Positions 34,619 through 44,093 of a DNA stretch of 64,000 nt are shown here, piece by piece; position 1 is the stretch's first letter; each line of letters begins with the position of its first letter. The DNA lies in the NCBI GenBank assembly GCA_002699125.1, contig PABI01000183.1, forward strand, positions 1 through 64,000, given 5' to 3'. A program made the position numbers and the translations under genes. Below the pieces are notes generated by a model. The model was not told the DNA's origin, searched no databases, and saw nothing but the letters and a program-made list of their open reading frames with translations. This DNA comes from Anaerolineaceae bacterium (GTDB lineage Bacteria; Chloroflexota; Anaerolineae; Promineifilales; Promineifilaceae).

Positions 34619-35710
34619 ATGACCAAGAAAACAGTTGGCTATGTGCATTTGGAATGGGAATGCCCTGCCTGTGGCACCCGCAACAAAGGAACGGACAAAA
34701 TTTGCCGCAGTTGCAGTGCGGCTCAGCCGGAAGACGTTCAATTTGAACAGGTAGCGCAGGAAACATTCATCGAAGATGAAAACGTGATTGCCCGGGCCAA
34801 AGCTGGAGCCGATGTACATTGTCCCTTTTGCGGTACGCGCAACCCGATAACGGCCGAACAATGCAGCCAATGCCTGGCCGACCTCACCGAAGCCAAAGCG
34901 CGTGAATCTGGCAACGTGTTGGGCGCCCATCGGGACAAAGCCGTGCCGGACGTTGCCTGCACCCACTGCGGTTCCCTGAATCCGGGGACGGCCTTACACT
35001 GCACCCACTGCGGCGCTGCACTGCCCAAACCGGAACGTGCCAAATCTGCTGCCCCAAAACCAAAAGCAAAACGGGCGGCTGGCATGTCCAAAACAACCCG
35101 CTACGTGCTGTTTGGCATTTTAGGGCTGGTGGTCATTGCTTGCATTGCCGTGATTATTCTGTCTAGTCGTACTGAAGAGGTGGTGGGCGAAGTGCAGGGT
35201 GTTTCCTGGGAATATGCCGTGCAAATCGAGGCGTTGACGCTGGTGGAGGATCAGGATTGGCGGGATGTGGTCCCGGACGATGCCGAGATTGTGTCTTGCC
35301 AGCAAGAAGTCCGCCGCACCCAGCCTGATCCGGCCCCGAATTCGGTCGAGGTATGCGGCACGCCATACACGGTAGACACGGGCACCGGCGTGGGCGAAGT
35401 GGTGCAGGATTGCGAATACCAAATCTACGACGATTTATGCACCTACACCGCGCTGGAATGGCGGGAATTTGACCTGGTTTCGTTGACCGGGGATGATTTT
35501 GCGCCCGAGTGGCCGGAACCAGCTTTGGCACAAGACCAGCGTTTGGGCGAGAGCACGGAAAGCTACGAGGTGTATTTTAATGCCGACGGCGACTCTTACA
35601 CCTATCGTCCCGACGATTTTGCCGAATACACCCAGTTTGAGGAAGGTAGCCGCTGGATTCTGGAGGTTAACACTTTCAACAATGTGCGCTCCGTCACGCC
35701 CGATCGCTAG
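34619..35710 (+). CDS. Triple zinc-ribbon membrane protein
   Basis: A 363-residue protein with three zinc-ribbon units, each of two C-x-x-C pairs: CPACGTRN...CRSC, CPFCGTRN...CSQC and CTHCGSLN...CTHC, within residues about 14-135. A Lys/Ala-rich linker and one membrane helix (about 162-183) follow, then an extracytoplasmic domain rich in Asp/Glu with four or more Cys that may form disulfides. The function is unknown; zinc-ribbon plus membrane-helix proteins often sense or scaffold. The frame is open from 34475 but ATG at 34619 gives a start with CGGAG upstream and avoids overlap with the SDR. Confidence 0.75.
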   Translation: MTKKTVGYVHLEWECPACGTRNKGTDKICRSCSAAQPEDVQFEQVAQETFIEDENVIARAKAGADVHCPFCGTRNPITAEQCSQCLADLTEAKARESGNVLGAHRDKAVPDVACTHCGSLNPGTALHCTHCGAALPKPERAKSAAPKPKAKRAAGMSKTTRYVLFGILGLVVIACIAVIILSSRTEEVVGEVQGVSWEYAVQIEALTLVEDQDWRDVVPDDAEIVSCQQEVRRTQPDPAPNSVEVCGTPYTVDTGTGVGEVVQDCEYQIYDDLCTYTALEWREFDLVSLTGDDFAPEWPEPALAQDQRLGESTESYEVYFNADGDSYTYRPDDFAEYTQFEEGSRWILEVNTFNNVRSVTPDR

Positions 35711-35730
35711 GAATTGAGGGAGCGGCTATC

Positions 35731-36168
35731 TTGCGCCTTATTCGAAAATACGAAGATAGTGATTTGGACGCCGTGTTATCCGCCTGGGAGAATGCGTCCA
35801 AAGTTGCCCATCCTTTTTTGACGCCACAATTTTTGGCGAAGGAACGCGAGAACATCCCAACTGTTTATTTACCCCAGGCCGAGACCTGGGTGATTGAGCA
35901 GGTTGGGGCAGTGATTGGCTTCATTTCGCTGCTGGGCAATGAGGTTGGGGCGATCTTTGTCCAGCCGCAGTTTCATGGCCTTGGTGCGGGCAGGGCGTTG
36001 ATGGATAAAGCCAAAGAGCTGCATGGGAATCTTGAAGTTGAGGTTTTTGAGAAGAATTTGATCGGGCGTCGTTTCTACGAGAAGTATGGCTTCGCGTTCG
36101 TGAACAAAACAATGCATGAAGAAACTGGCAACTACATGCTTCGCCTAAAGTTTACCGCTGCCACATAG
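35731..36168 (+). CDS. GNAT-family N-acetyltransferase
   Basis: A 145-residue GNAT enzyme. The acetyl-CoA pyrophosphate loop is VQPQFHGLGAGRALM (R/Q-x-x-G-x-G/A) and the C-terminal GRRFYEKYGFAF is the usual cofactor-proximal Tyr segment. The arrangement resembles the YjaB-type group. The start is TTG at 35731 with GGGAGC upstream. The 3' end overlaps the convergent GT4 gene by 17 bases. The acceptor is unknown. Confidence 0.88.
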   Translation: MRLIRKYEDSDLDAVLSAWENASKVAHPFLTPQFLAKERENIPTVYLPQAETWVIEQVGAVIGFISLLGNEVGAIFVQPQFHGLGAGRALMDKAKELHGNLEVEVFEKNLIGRRFYEKYGFAFVNKTMHEETGNYMLRLKFTAAT

Positions 36169-37390
36169 GAGCCAACAGCGTTTTTAACGTTTGATAGGAG
36201 AAATGTTTTTTGCCCAGTTCGTAATTGTGGGTGGTGGTGGGAACGGCCGTTTCCGGATCTTCCAACCAGCCACGCACCATCTCTACTGTTCCTGACGTAA
36301 TTTCCCCATCAATTTCGGCAAATTGAAAACCCAACGGGCCGATGTCTGCCGCGTAAACCGGATAGCGGTTCACCACCGCGGGCAGCCTGAAGTAAACCGT
36401 CTCGATGAGGGCGTTGCCAAACCCCTCAATGAAGCTGGGATAGGTTACTAAATCGGCGTGGGGATACGCGTCCCACAGCGAGTAGGTTTTTTGACCGGCT
36501 CCAGCCCGTCGCTGATCATCTACTTGGTCTGCCACGTAGCGCAGATCGACATTTTTGGCCTGGGCCAGCGTTTCTAATTCGTGTAGATAAGCGGTGCCCT
36601 CGTCGCCTGCTTTGTGGGTAATGATAAGTTTGGTGCGGGAATCGTTCAGTCGGTGCAGCAGTTCAATGGCCAGCTCGATGCCCTTGCGCGGAATGACGCG
36701 CGTTGGCTGTAAAATGAGCCAATCCTCGTCCGAAAGGCCAATTGCCTGGCGAAAATCAGCGTTAAAGTCGTCGATGCCGGGCGGCGGCGTGTGGAAGTCG
36801 AAGACGTTGGGGATGATGAAGCTGTTAAGCCTGCGCCGCTGCTTAAGGGCAGTTTGGGCCAGTGAGTTGATGACGGCATGGTTCAGGTCCGGCAGATTGG
36901 GCGGGAAAAATTGGTCCAGAAATTGGGTGATGTGGCTGTTTAAAAAGCGCGGCCGTTCCCAGTAAAAGTCATGATTGTGGGCCAGGCCGGGCAGTTTCAG
37001 CTCGGCCATCAGTTCAGCAAGGGCCTGGGCCAGGGGAAGCTGCATGGGAATGGCAAAGGCGTTTTGGATGATGACAGTGTCGATCTGGTACTGGGTGAGG
37101 AATTGGTGGAGCGGCCGTTTCAGTTCCGCCGCTCGTTTTTCGATGTCTGGCAGGAGGGTTACGGCCGTTTCCTTGGCCACAAACGCGCGATCGTGTAACT
37201 CTTTGGCTACCTCATCTTCAAAATGAAGCCGGGAATCTTCCAGACCTTGCCTTTTTAAGTCGGGGTCCAGTTCGCCCGCGCAGTAGAAAACGTTGTGACC
37301 AAACTGTTTGGCGATGGTGACCAGCTTGGCCGATTCCAGCGAGACGCCGTCGGTGCCCGCCAGCCGGGTGGAAATAACGCCAATGTTCAT
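36152..37390 (-). CDS. GT4-family glycosyltransferase, possibly for a glycerate-based solute
   Basis: A 412-residue GT-B fold transferase. MNIGVISTRLAGTDGVSLES is the N-terminal nucleotide-fold start, LILQPTRVIPRKGIELAIELL is the second Rossmann start and SFIEGFGNALIETVYFRLP is the E-x7-E-like donor site of GT4. Its ATG overlaps the GH13 stop as ATGA, so the two are co-translated. With a GH13_18-like phosphorylase and a sugar ABC transporter upstream, a role in glucosylglycerate or mannosylglucosylglycerate-type solute metabolism is attractive, but this is inference. Confidence 0.8.
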   Translation of the reverse strand: MNIGVISTRLAGTDGVSLESAKLVTIAKQFGHNVFYCAGELDPDLKRQGLEDSRLHFEDEVAKELHDRAFVAKETAVTLLPDIEKRAAELKRPLHQFLTQYQIDTVIIQNAFAIPMQLPLAQALAELMAELKLPGLAHNHDFYWERPRFLNSHITQFLDQFFPPNLPDLNHAVINSLAQTALKQRRRLNSFIIPNVFDFHTPPPGIDDFNADFRQAIGLSDEDWLILQPTRVIPRKGIELAIELLHRLNDSRTKLIITHKAGDEGTAYLHELETLAQAKNVDLRYVADQVDDQRRAGAGQKTYSLWDAYPHADLVTYPSFIEGFGNALIETVYFRLPAVVNRYPVYAADIGPLGFQFAEIDGEITSGTVEMVRGWLEDPETAVPTTTHNYELGKKHFSYQTLKTLLAPMWQR

Positions 37391-39060
37391 GATGGTTTTA
37401 TCCAGGCAATTTGGTAGGGGGCCAGAGTGATGTGGTGGGCAACGGCCGTATCCGTCAATAATTCAACCCCGGCTAAAGGCAGCTTAACGGAAACCGTGTC
37501 GGCGGAAACGTTATGTAAACAGAGCAGCTGCTCCCGCTGATGGCCGCGCAAAATAGCAAAAACGGCCGGATGCAGCTTGAGGATGGTCTGGTCGCCGATG
37601 GGATGGAACGCTTTTTCGGCCGTACGCAGCTTGAGCAGTTCACAATAGCCCGAAAAAACCTTCTGGCGCAGACCGCTTTTGAGTTCTTGTTCCAGTTGTT
37701 CACGTTGCAGCTTTTGCCGGTTGATGCTGCGATTGCGTCCCGTTTGCTGCACGCCTTCGCGCCAGTTTTGCGAGCCAAATAGACTGTGAAAGTAAATCCC
37801 CGGCACGCCGCGCAGCGCCAGCATGATCGCCTGCGCAGCCAAAAAGCGGCGGGCAATCAGGTCATCCGATTCGTCCGCTGCGGGCACGGCCAGGGCGTTG
37901 AGATAGCTGATGTTCAGTTCGTAGGCGCTCTGGCTGCCGTCGCCGTTGGCTTTGTAAGAGACAAAGCCACCCAGTGCCTGCACCCGCTCGGCCATCGCCT
38001 CAATTTCAGCATCGCTGAGGATGCCGCGCGCCGGGGTCAGGCCGATGCCGTCGTGCGAGGCGCAGAAGTTGAAGAAGGTGACGCGATCCGAAGGCAGCTC
38101 CAGCGAAGCAGCCCACCGGGAAAGCTGGCGTGCATTCCCCGTGTGGAAGGTGTGCAAAATCAGCGGCGGCAGGGAGAAGTTGTACACCATTTGGGCTTCG
38201 TTACGGCCGTTGCCAAAATAAGCAATATTTTCTTGATGCGGAATATTCGTCTCGGTGATCAGCGCCACCTGCGGGGCCACTTTGTCCAGCACGGCGCGCA
38301 TGAGCTGAATGATGCGGTGGGTTTGTGGCAGGTTCAGGCAGCGGGTGCCCGGTTCCTTCCACATGAAGCCGATGGCGTCCAGGCGAATGTAGGTGGCCCC
38401 TTTGGCCACGTAAAACAGCAGCGTGTCCAGCACGGCCAGCAGCACGGCCGGATTGGCATAGTTCAAATCGATCTGATCAGCGCTGAAGGTGGTCCACAGG
38501 TGGCGGGTGCCTATTTTTGTCTCGAATGAGGTTAGCAATGGGAGGGCGCGGGGGCGGAAAACGGCCGAAAGATCCACAGATGGGTCCACCGCCACAAAAA
38601 AATCTTCATAGGCCGGATCACCAGCCAAATAACCCTGAAACCATTTGCTCTCGGCAGAGATATGGTTGATGACGGCGTCAAACATGAGCTGGAAATTTTT
38701 GCCAACGGCGGCCACATCGTCCCAACTGCCTAATGCCGGATCAACGGCTTTGTAATCGATCACCGAAAAGCCATCGTCGCTGGAGTAGGGGTAGAAGGGC
38801 AGCAGGTGGATGGTTTGGATACGGCCGTTCACCCACTCATCACAAAATTTGGCTAACGTTTGCAGCGGCGCTTCGCCGGGAGACTGCACCTGGTCCCCAT
38901 AGGTGATTAAAACGGTATCGCGCTCGGAGAAAACGGCCGTGTCCGGCTCCGGCAAACGTGGCTGGTACGCGGCCAGTAACTGCTGAACTTTTTCATAGGT
39001 TTGCTGCCCGGCAGCGTCGCCATACAAAAAAATCAGATGATCTAAAATAGATGATGTCAT
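37387..39060 (-). CDS. GH13 sucrose-phosphorylase-like enzyme (GH13_18 type)
   Basis: A 557-residue (beta/alpha)8 glycosidase or phosphorylase. The nucleophile Asp is in YIRLDAIGF, the acid/base Glu in LITETNIPH and the third acidic residue in FCASHDGIGL. These segments, plus HLLPFYPYSSDDGFSVIDY, resemble sucrose phosphorylase and glucosylglycerate phosphorylase. It would convert a glucosyl disaccharide or glucosylglycerate plus phosphate to glucose 1-phosphate. The frame is open from 39150, but ATG at 39060 gives the usual N-terminus. It lies downstream of the sugar permeases and overlaps the GT4 gene. Confidence 0.87.
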   Translation of the reverse strand: MTSSILDHLIFLYGDAAGQQTYEKVQQLLAAYQPRLPEPDTAVFSERDTVLITYGDQVQSPGEAPLQTLAKFCDEWVNGRIQTIHLLPFYPYSSDDGFSVIDYKAVDPALGSWDDVAAVGKNFQLMFDAVINHISAESKWFQGYLAGDPAYEDFFVAVDPSVDLSAVFRPRALPLLTSFETKIGTRHLWTTFSADQIDLNYANPAVLLAVLDTLLFYVAKGATYIRLDAIGFMWKEPGTRCLNLPQTHRIIQLMRAVLDKVAPQVALITETNIPHQENIAYFGNGRNEAQMVYNFSLPPLILHTFHTGNARQLSRWAASLELPSDRVTFFNFCASHDGIGLTPARGILSDAEIEAMAERVQALGGFVSYKANGDGSQSAYELNISYLNALAVPAADESDDLIARRFLAAQAIMLALRGVPGIYFHSLFGSQNWREGVQQTGRNRSINRQKLQREQLEQELKSGLRQKVFSGYCELLKLRTAEKAFHPIGDQTILKLHPAVFAILRGHQREQLLCLHNVSADTVSVKLPLAGVELLTDTAVAHHITLAPYQIAWIKPS

Positions 39061-39135
39061 GCTGAAAACTGCCTCTGCTTGGTTGAGTGAATTTTGCGCA
39101 CGCGAGACACATTGACGAACAAGCCACTTGAATTT

Positions 39136-39187
39136 CACGCAAAGGCGCAAAAACAGCGGTTTTTTAAATTCTTTGCGCCTTTGCGTG
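39136..39187 (-). terminator. 16-bp hairpin between permease and GH13 genes
   Basis: CACGCAAAGGCGCAAA at 39136-39151 is exactly complementary to 39172-39187. It may end or attenuate the transport transcript before the GH13 gene. Same word style as the CGCAGAG spacers. Confidence 0.55.
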
Positions 39188-39266
39188 CGTTTATTCTTAT
39201 TTTTATGCTCGTATTTTCCCTCTCATGCGCAGGCGATTTTAGCATACCCTGTTTCTCCTGCAGGGC

Positions 39267-40178
39267 CTAACCTTTTACACCGCCCGCCGACAGTCCTTCT
39301 GACAAATACCGTTCCAGTGCCAGGAACAGCACCATGATGGGCAGCGTCATGATCGTTGAGGCGGCCATCACCACGTTGGGACGGGGGGATGGATCGTTCC
39401 AGATCGTGTTAATTTTGATCGGCATGGTGAACAAATCGTTGTTGTTCAAAAAGACAAAGGCGTACAGAAATTCATTCCAGGCGATCATCAGCGTGTAAAT
39501 GGCCACGGACACCAGCGCCGGAATGGCCAGCGGCAGCGTGATGCGCCAGATGACTTCCAACCGGCTGCACCCATCGATCAACCCTGCCTGTTCAATTTCC
39601 GTGGGGATGGTGCGGAAATAGTTGGTAAGCATGTACAGGGCCACCGGCAGCGTTTGGGCCAGGTAGGTAAACACCAGCACGCCCAAATTGTCCTGCACGT
39701 TAAACCCAATGGCATCGCCAATGCGGGCCAGCATGGCAAACAGCGGGATGATGAGCAGGATGCCGGGGAAAAGGTATACCACCAAAATGGCGTTCACCAT
39801 GAAGTTTTTGCCGCGAAAGCGCAGCCGGGCAATGGCGTAAGACCCCAACACAGCCAGAATGACGGCGATAACGGCCGTTGGCACCGCCACCAGCACCGTA
39901 TTGCGAATGTTGGTGGCAAAATCCTGGTAACTGGGATTGCTTGGCTCAAACAGCTCCAAATATGCTTCCAGCCGCAAATCCTCCGGCACGTACACCGGCT
40001 CACGCCCGCCAATTTCTGCCCGTGTCTTAAACGATGAAGAAACCATCCAGTAAAACGGGAACAAAATGCTGGTCAGGAAAAAGGTGAGCACGATGGCAAA
40101 AATAAAGCCTTGCAGGCTGAAGCGGCGGCTCATCTGAGTAAGAAAACTGGCTTTTTCAGTTTGTGCTTGTGCAGTCAT
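39267..40178 (-). CDS. Carbohydrate ABC transporter permease (MalG type)
   Basis: A 303-residue inner-membrane permease with six predicted helices. The EAA-like cytoplasmic loop EQAGLIDGCSRLEVIWRITLP near residue 200 contacts the ATPase. It forms the channel with the upstream MalF-type permease. The ATPase gene is absent, so a shared MsmK-type ATPase encoded elsewhere is expected. AGGGGGAA precedes the ATG, 10 bases after the stop of the partner permease gene. Confidence 0.95.
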   Translation of the reverse strand: MTAQAQTEKASFLTQMSRRFSLQGFIFAIVLTFFLTSILFPFYWMVSSSFKTRAEIGGREPVYVPEDLRLEAYLELFEPSNPSYQDFATNIRNTVLVAVPTAVIAVILAVLGSYAIARLRFRGKNFMVNAILVVYLFPGILLIIPLFAMLARIGDAIGFNVQDNLGVLVFTYLAQTLPVALYMLTNYFRTIPTEIEQAGLIDGCSRLEVIWRITLPLAIPALVSVAIYTLMIAWNEFLYAFVFLNNNDLFTMPIKINTIWNDPSPRPNVVMAASTIMTLPIMVLFLALERYLSEGLSAGGVKG

Positions 40179-40187
40179 TATTTCCCC

Positions 40188-41147
40188 CTATTCCTCATCA
40201 ATCCGGCGCATCACAAAGCCCACATAAAACGCCATGAACGTCACCAAAATCGCCAGCAGGATCATCGCCGTGGCCGCCCCGCGACCAAAGTTGAACTGGT
40301 TAAAGCTAAACTGGTAGGTGAGTACCGGCAGCACGTTGGTGCCAAAACCGCCGCCGGTTAGTAGGTAGATGTCGTCAAACTTGTTAAAAGTCCACATGAG
40401 TCGCAGCAAAAAGATGGCACCCATCACGTAGCGCAGCTCTGGCAGCGTAACAAACCAGAACTGCTGCCAGGTCGATGCGCCATCGACTGTGGCCGCTTCG
40501 TACAGCGTGCCGTCCACCGCCTGCAAACGGGCCAGAATCATGAGCATGGCAAAGGGGAAGTAGCGCCACGCCTCGAAAATGATGACGATGATGAGAGCCA
40601 GCCCCCGGGTGGAGAGGTACGCCTCGGGTAAATCAATGATGCCCAGGCTCATGAGGATATCGTTTAAGACGCCAGACGGCCGTGGATCCAGCAGCCAGCG
40701 CCAGACAAACACCACGCTCACAATTGGGGCCACGTAGGGGAACAAAAACACCGCCCGCGTAAGCCCGCGCCCGCGAAACGGCCGATTCAATAAAAGCGAC
40801 GCCGCTAACCCAACTAACAGCGTCAGAATGGTTGCCGAAAAGCTGTAGACCACGCTGGTAACGGCCGCTCCCCAACTTTGCCACCCCTGCCACTTAAAGG
40901 CGAAATCGTTGAACACCGCCCGGTAATTGTCCCAGCCCACAAACGGCGCATTAAACACATCATTCAAATTGCCCAGGCTCACATCGCGAAAGCTAATCCA
41001 GATGGAAAAAAACGCGGGAAACAGGACCAGGCCAAACACAATCAGGGCGGTGGGGGAGATCAACGTCCAGGCCAGACGCGCCTCCTGGGCATGCCAGCTT
41101 CGGCGGCGACCGGCACTGCCTCTTCCTTTCTCCGTTATTGCAGCCAT
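40188..41147 (-). CDS. Carbohydrate ABC transporter permease (MalF type)
   Basis: A 319-residue permease with six helices and the EAA-like loop YEAATVDGASTWQQFWFVTLP. The frame is open to 41267, but that extension is made of the repeat words in the 41160-41250 spacer. ATG at 41147 with GTGAGGGTG upstream gives MAAITEKGRGSAGRRR, a basic cytoplasmic start followed by helix 1. It lies between the binding-protein gene and the MalG-type gene in the same operon. Confidence 0.92.
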   Translation of the reverse strand: MAAITEKGRGSAGRRRSWHAQEARLAWTLISPTALIVFGLVLFPAFFSIWISFRDVSLGNLNDVFNAPFVGWDNYRAVFNDFAFKWQGWQSWGAAVTSVVYSFSATILTLLVGLAASLLLNRPFRGRGLTRAVFLFPYVAPIVSVVFVWRWLLDPRPSGVLNDILMSLGIIDLPEAYLSTRGLALIIVIIFEAWRYFPFAMLMILARLQAVDGTLYEAATVDGASTWQQFWFVTLPELRYVMGAIFLLRLMWTFNKFDDIYLLTGGGFGTNVLPVLTYQFSFNQFNFGRGAATAMILLAILVTFMAFYVGFVMRRIDEE

Positions 41148-41210
41148 CACACCCTCACTTCTCATTTTTGAGGAGTGAGCATTCTCAAATACGAACGGGC
41201 CGGAACGACG

Positions 41211-41275
41211 CATCTGAGGATGCTTTCTCCTCATATGTTGAATAGAGATGCAGCCCGGAGACTGCACCTCTATTC
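41211..41275. repeat. Word-repeat hairpins in the ABC operon spacer
   Basis: CGCATCTGAGGATGCT occurs here and at 26912-26927. A second hairpin follows, pairing GAATAGAG(A)TGCAG with CTGCACCTCTATTC. It may reduce read-through from the binding-protein gene. Confidence 0.5.
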
Positions 41276-41291
41276 AAACTTCTAATCCATA

Positions 41292-42779
41292 TTACTCGCC
41301 GACGCGGTCTGCATACATCTGTTCAACTTGTTCTTGCAGGAACTGTGCGGCCGTTTCCGGCGTCATCGTCCCTTCCAGAGCAATTTGGCTGATCACCGTG
41401 GGAATAAGCAACCGACCTTCAATGTCACCAATCACCGCTTGCTGGTTGGCGTCATAGTCAGGGCGGAACAGCCAGCGCTGCATGGAGTCGTAGCCGTTGG
41501 CGATCTGGTCCAGCGTCTCCGGATCGTAGAACTGGAAGTAGTCACTGCTGCTGCGCCAGCCGTCCATGGCGCTCAGCAGCACCGGCACCTTGCCAAACGG
41601 AGCCAGCGCCAGAATGTCCTGGTACCCTTCTGTGAGGAAGTAAGCCACAACGTCCTGGGCCACGGGGTCGGCACCCTGCATAATGCCCAACGTCACCAAC
41701 TGCCCGTAGGAAGCAGAACCATTGGGGCCGACCATTTCAGGCGCAAAGCCGGTGTTGCCAGGCAGGTCTTCCACGACAATGTCCACGTTGCCGCCGCTTT
41801 CTAGGCCAGAGCCGTCCACCAGGTCATCCATGATGTAAGTGCTGTAGAACATCATGCCGGTTTGGTCCAACTGGTAGCCTTCGCGGGCACCACGCCAATA
41901 TTGCGGGCCGGGTGCAGCACAATCTTGCAGGCTGGTGTAGAACTCAAGCGCTTCGATCATCTCTTCAGTGTTCATCGTCACGTTGCCTTCCTCATCAAAC
42001 GGCCAGGCGTTGTTGGAGATGGCGACTTGCTCAAAGATTTGGTGGCCATAATTTTGGCCGGGATCGGTACCGAGCGTAATGCCGTAAAGCAAATTGCCGG
42101 TGCCGGGCAGGGCGTTGCAGGCGGCCTCGATGTCTTCCCAGGTGATGGGCGCATTCAGTCCGGCCGCTTCAAAGACATCTTCACGGTACCAGATGGCCTG
42201 AATCCAGCCATCGTAGGGAATGGCGGCGTAGTTGCCCGTGGTGGGATTGGTGACCATCGCCAGCGGGCCGGAGCGGAAGTCGTCTTCGCCAATGGCGGCG
42301 ATGGTAGCCATGGCGGCTTCTTCATCCAGCAGGCCATCGGCGGCAAAGGAAGCCACACGCTCCACACCCATGCGCACGATATCCGGCAGCCGGTTGGCAG
42401 CCTGGGCCGTGGCAATACGTTGGGTGACGCCCGCTTCTTCAATGGGCACAATGCGAATTTCCACTTCGGGATGTTCATCCATGTAGCGAGCGGCAACGGC
42501 CTCGTAGGCGGCAATACGTTCTTCTTCGTTGTCGGTGGTCCAGAATTCAACCACGGTTTGTTCCATTGGTTCGGACGGTACTTCCACCTCAACCACACGG
42601 GTTACTTCGATGGTTTCGGTGATGGATTCGCCTTCCACCATGCGGGTGACTTCCACCTGTTCGGTGACGGTCTCTGTCTCGGTTACCACGCGGGTGACTT
42701 CAACCGTTTGCGGCGTGCAGGCCGTAATGGTGAGAGCCACCACAATGAAAGCTGCTAATAAATATCGAATTTTTCTCAT
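41292..42779 (-). CDS. Sugar ABC transporter substrate-binding lipoprotein
   Basis: A 495-residue exported lipoprotein of the family-1 extracellular solute-binding proteins. The signal peptide ends in the lipobox LTITAC (Cys about 21). A linker of repeated Glu-Val-Thr-Arg units (three E-V-T-R copies to about residue 70) follows, a style common in Chloroflexota binding proteins, then the two-lobed binding domain. The ligand is a sugar or glycoside, probably that used by the linked GH13 enzyme. AAGGAGAAGG precedes the ATG. It follows the LacI gene and leads the transport operon. Confidence 0.92.
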   Translation of the reverse strand: MRKIRYLLAAFIVVALTITACTPQTVEVTRVVTETETVTEQVEVTRMVEGESITETIEVTRVVEVEVPSEPMEQTVVEFWTTDNEEERIAAYEAVAARYMDEHPEVEIRIVPIEEAGVTQRIATAQAANRLPDIVRMGVERVASFAADGLLDEEAAMATIAAIGEDDFRSGPLAMVTNPTTGNYAAIPYDGWIQAIWYREDVFEAAGLNAPITWEDIEAACNALPGTGNLLYGITLGTDPGQNYGHQIFEQVAISNNAWPFDEEGNVTMNTEEMIEALEFYTSLQDCAAPGPQYWRGAREGYQLDQTGMMFYSTYIMDDLVDGSGLESGGNVDIVVEDLPGNTGFAPEMVGPNGSASYGQLVTLGIMQGADPVAQDVVAYFLTEGYQDILALAPFGKVPVLLSAMDGWRSSSDYFQFYDPETLDQIANGYDSMQRWLFRPDYDANQQAVIGDIEGRLLIPTVISQIALEGTMTPETAAQFLQEQVEQMYADRVGE

Positions 42780-42938
42780 GTCCTTCTCCTTATGATGTGT
42801 ATTTTTGGCGCTGGGAACTGCGGGGAGCAGTTGGCCATTGGTTAATATCGGAATTGTTTGCAGTTTGTTTGTTGCCTGCTTTGGTAAAGGTGGGTTTGAG
42901 AATAAGTCACCTCCTTATGCAAATAGGTGCGGCGCTGC

Positions 42939-43961
42939 TTACAAAATTGAAGAGCCGCTAGATGCCCGGACAATTAAGGTGGGCGTGAGTAAGACGTGTT
43001 GGTTTTGCGGGGTACGGCCGTTCACAATATCAATCAACATGGCGCAGGTTTGGCGGCCAATGTCGTAGATGGGCTGGTGGATGGTGGTAAGCGGTGGATT
43101 GACGTAGGCTGACGAGGGAATGTCGTCAAACCCGGCGACGGCAATGTCTACACCCACCGTCAGGCCATCCTGCTGAATGCGATTGATAGCCCCCGTCGCC
43201 ATGAGATCGTTGCCGCAGATAACGGCCGTTACTCGTGGCGTTTGGGCCAGCAACTGCTGCACCGTTTCGGCCCCACTGCGCTGCGTTAAGTCCCCTTCTA
43301 CAATCCATTCTGGCACCACCGGCAAATTATTGGCGGCCATCGTTTCGTGATACCCGTTCAGGCGGTATTGGCTAAACATCAGCCCGGCGGGCGGCATGAT
43401 GAAGCCAATACGCTGGTGGCCTAAATCGACCAGATGCTGCACCAGCAGCCGCATACCGGCTTCGCCATCTTCATCGACAAAGGGATACTCAAACGGGACG
43501 TCGGTGCGGCCAAAGACTACAAAGGGGAAGTTGTGCTCGTGCAAATGCCGAATGCGGGCGTCGTTTTCGCGCGTGCGAATAACGATTAGGCCATCGACCC
43601 AGCCGCGCTGCGTGGCCCGGGCGTAGGCTCGTTTCTCTTCTTCACTTTCCGGAGCGTGCGTAGAGACGAGCAAGTCGTACTCATGCTCGGCGGCTTCGTT
43701 GCCGATGCCGGCAATAAATTCGCTAAAAAATGGATCAGAGAAGCGAGGGCCAAAGGTGGGCATGATGAAGCCCAGGGTATCGGTACGCTGTTTTTGTAGG
43801 CGGCGGGCGATGAGGTTGGGTTGGTAGCCGAGCTCTGCGGCCGTTTCCAGGATGCGTTGGCGCGTTTCAGCAGCCACGTCGTCGTAACCCGCCAACCCAC
43901 GGGAAACGGTGGTGATGGAGATGCCCAACTTGGTGGCAATATCTTTGAGGGTTGCTGCCAT
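42939..43961 (-). CDS. LacI-family transcriptional regulator
   Basis: A 340-residue repressor: N-terminal helix-turn-helix (ATLKDIATKLGISITTVSRGL) and hinge helix (RRLQKQRT), then a periplasmic-binding-protein-like sugar-sensing domain. The frame is open to 44111, but ATG at 43961 has AGGAAGAAGG upstream and gives the exact family N-terminus; the longer frame would translate the operators. Two palindromes, centred near 44054 and 44085, lie upstream and fit LacI operators. It heads the cluster for sugar uptake, so control by the transported sugar is likely. Confidence 0.94.
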   Translation of the reverse strand: MAATLKDIATKLGISITTVSRGLAGYDDVAAETRQRILETAAELGYQPNLIARRLQKQRTDTLGFIMPTFGPRFSDPFFSEFIAGIGNEAAEHEYDLLVSTHAPESEEEKRAYARATQRGWVDGLIVIRTRENDARIRHLHEHNFPFVVFGRTDVPFEYPFVDEDGEAGMRLLVQHLVDLGHQRIGFIMPPAGLMFSQYRLNGYHETMAANNLPVVPEWIVEGDLTQRSGAETVQQLLAQTPRVTAVICGNDLMATGAINRIQQDGLTVGVDIAVAGFDDIPSSAYVNPPLTTIHQPIYDIGRQTCAMLIDIVNGRTPQNQHVLLTPTLIVRASSGSSIL

Positions 43962-44045
43962 GCGCCTTCTTCCTAATGTGCAGGGGCTGCAAATCACAAA
44001 ATTGGGTGACTGCTTTGCAAAATTTTGGGTGATTTGCCTCAAGCT

Positions 44046-44093
44046 ATCCAAAACGTTTTGGATGCTCAAAAGTGTAATCCAAAACGTTTTGGA
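44046..44093. promoter_or_regulatory. Tandem LacI-type operators
   Basis: ATCCAAAACGTTTTGGAT at 44046-44063 is an 18-base perfect palindrome; 44078-44093 repeats its central 16 bases. Both have the central CG of LacI-family operators, and their centres are 31 bases apart, about three helical turns. They lie 85-130 bases before the LacI-family ATG, so autoregulation is the simplest reading. Confidence 0.8.

Noticed and set aside
37786..38529. A 247-codon plus-strand open frame
   Set aside because: It is antisense to the GH13 gene, whose catalytic motifs are clear.
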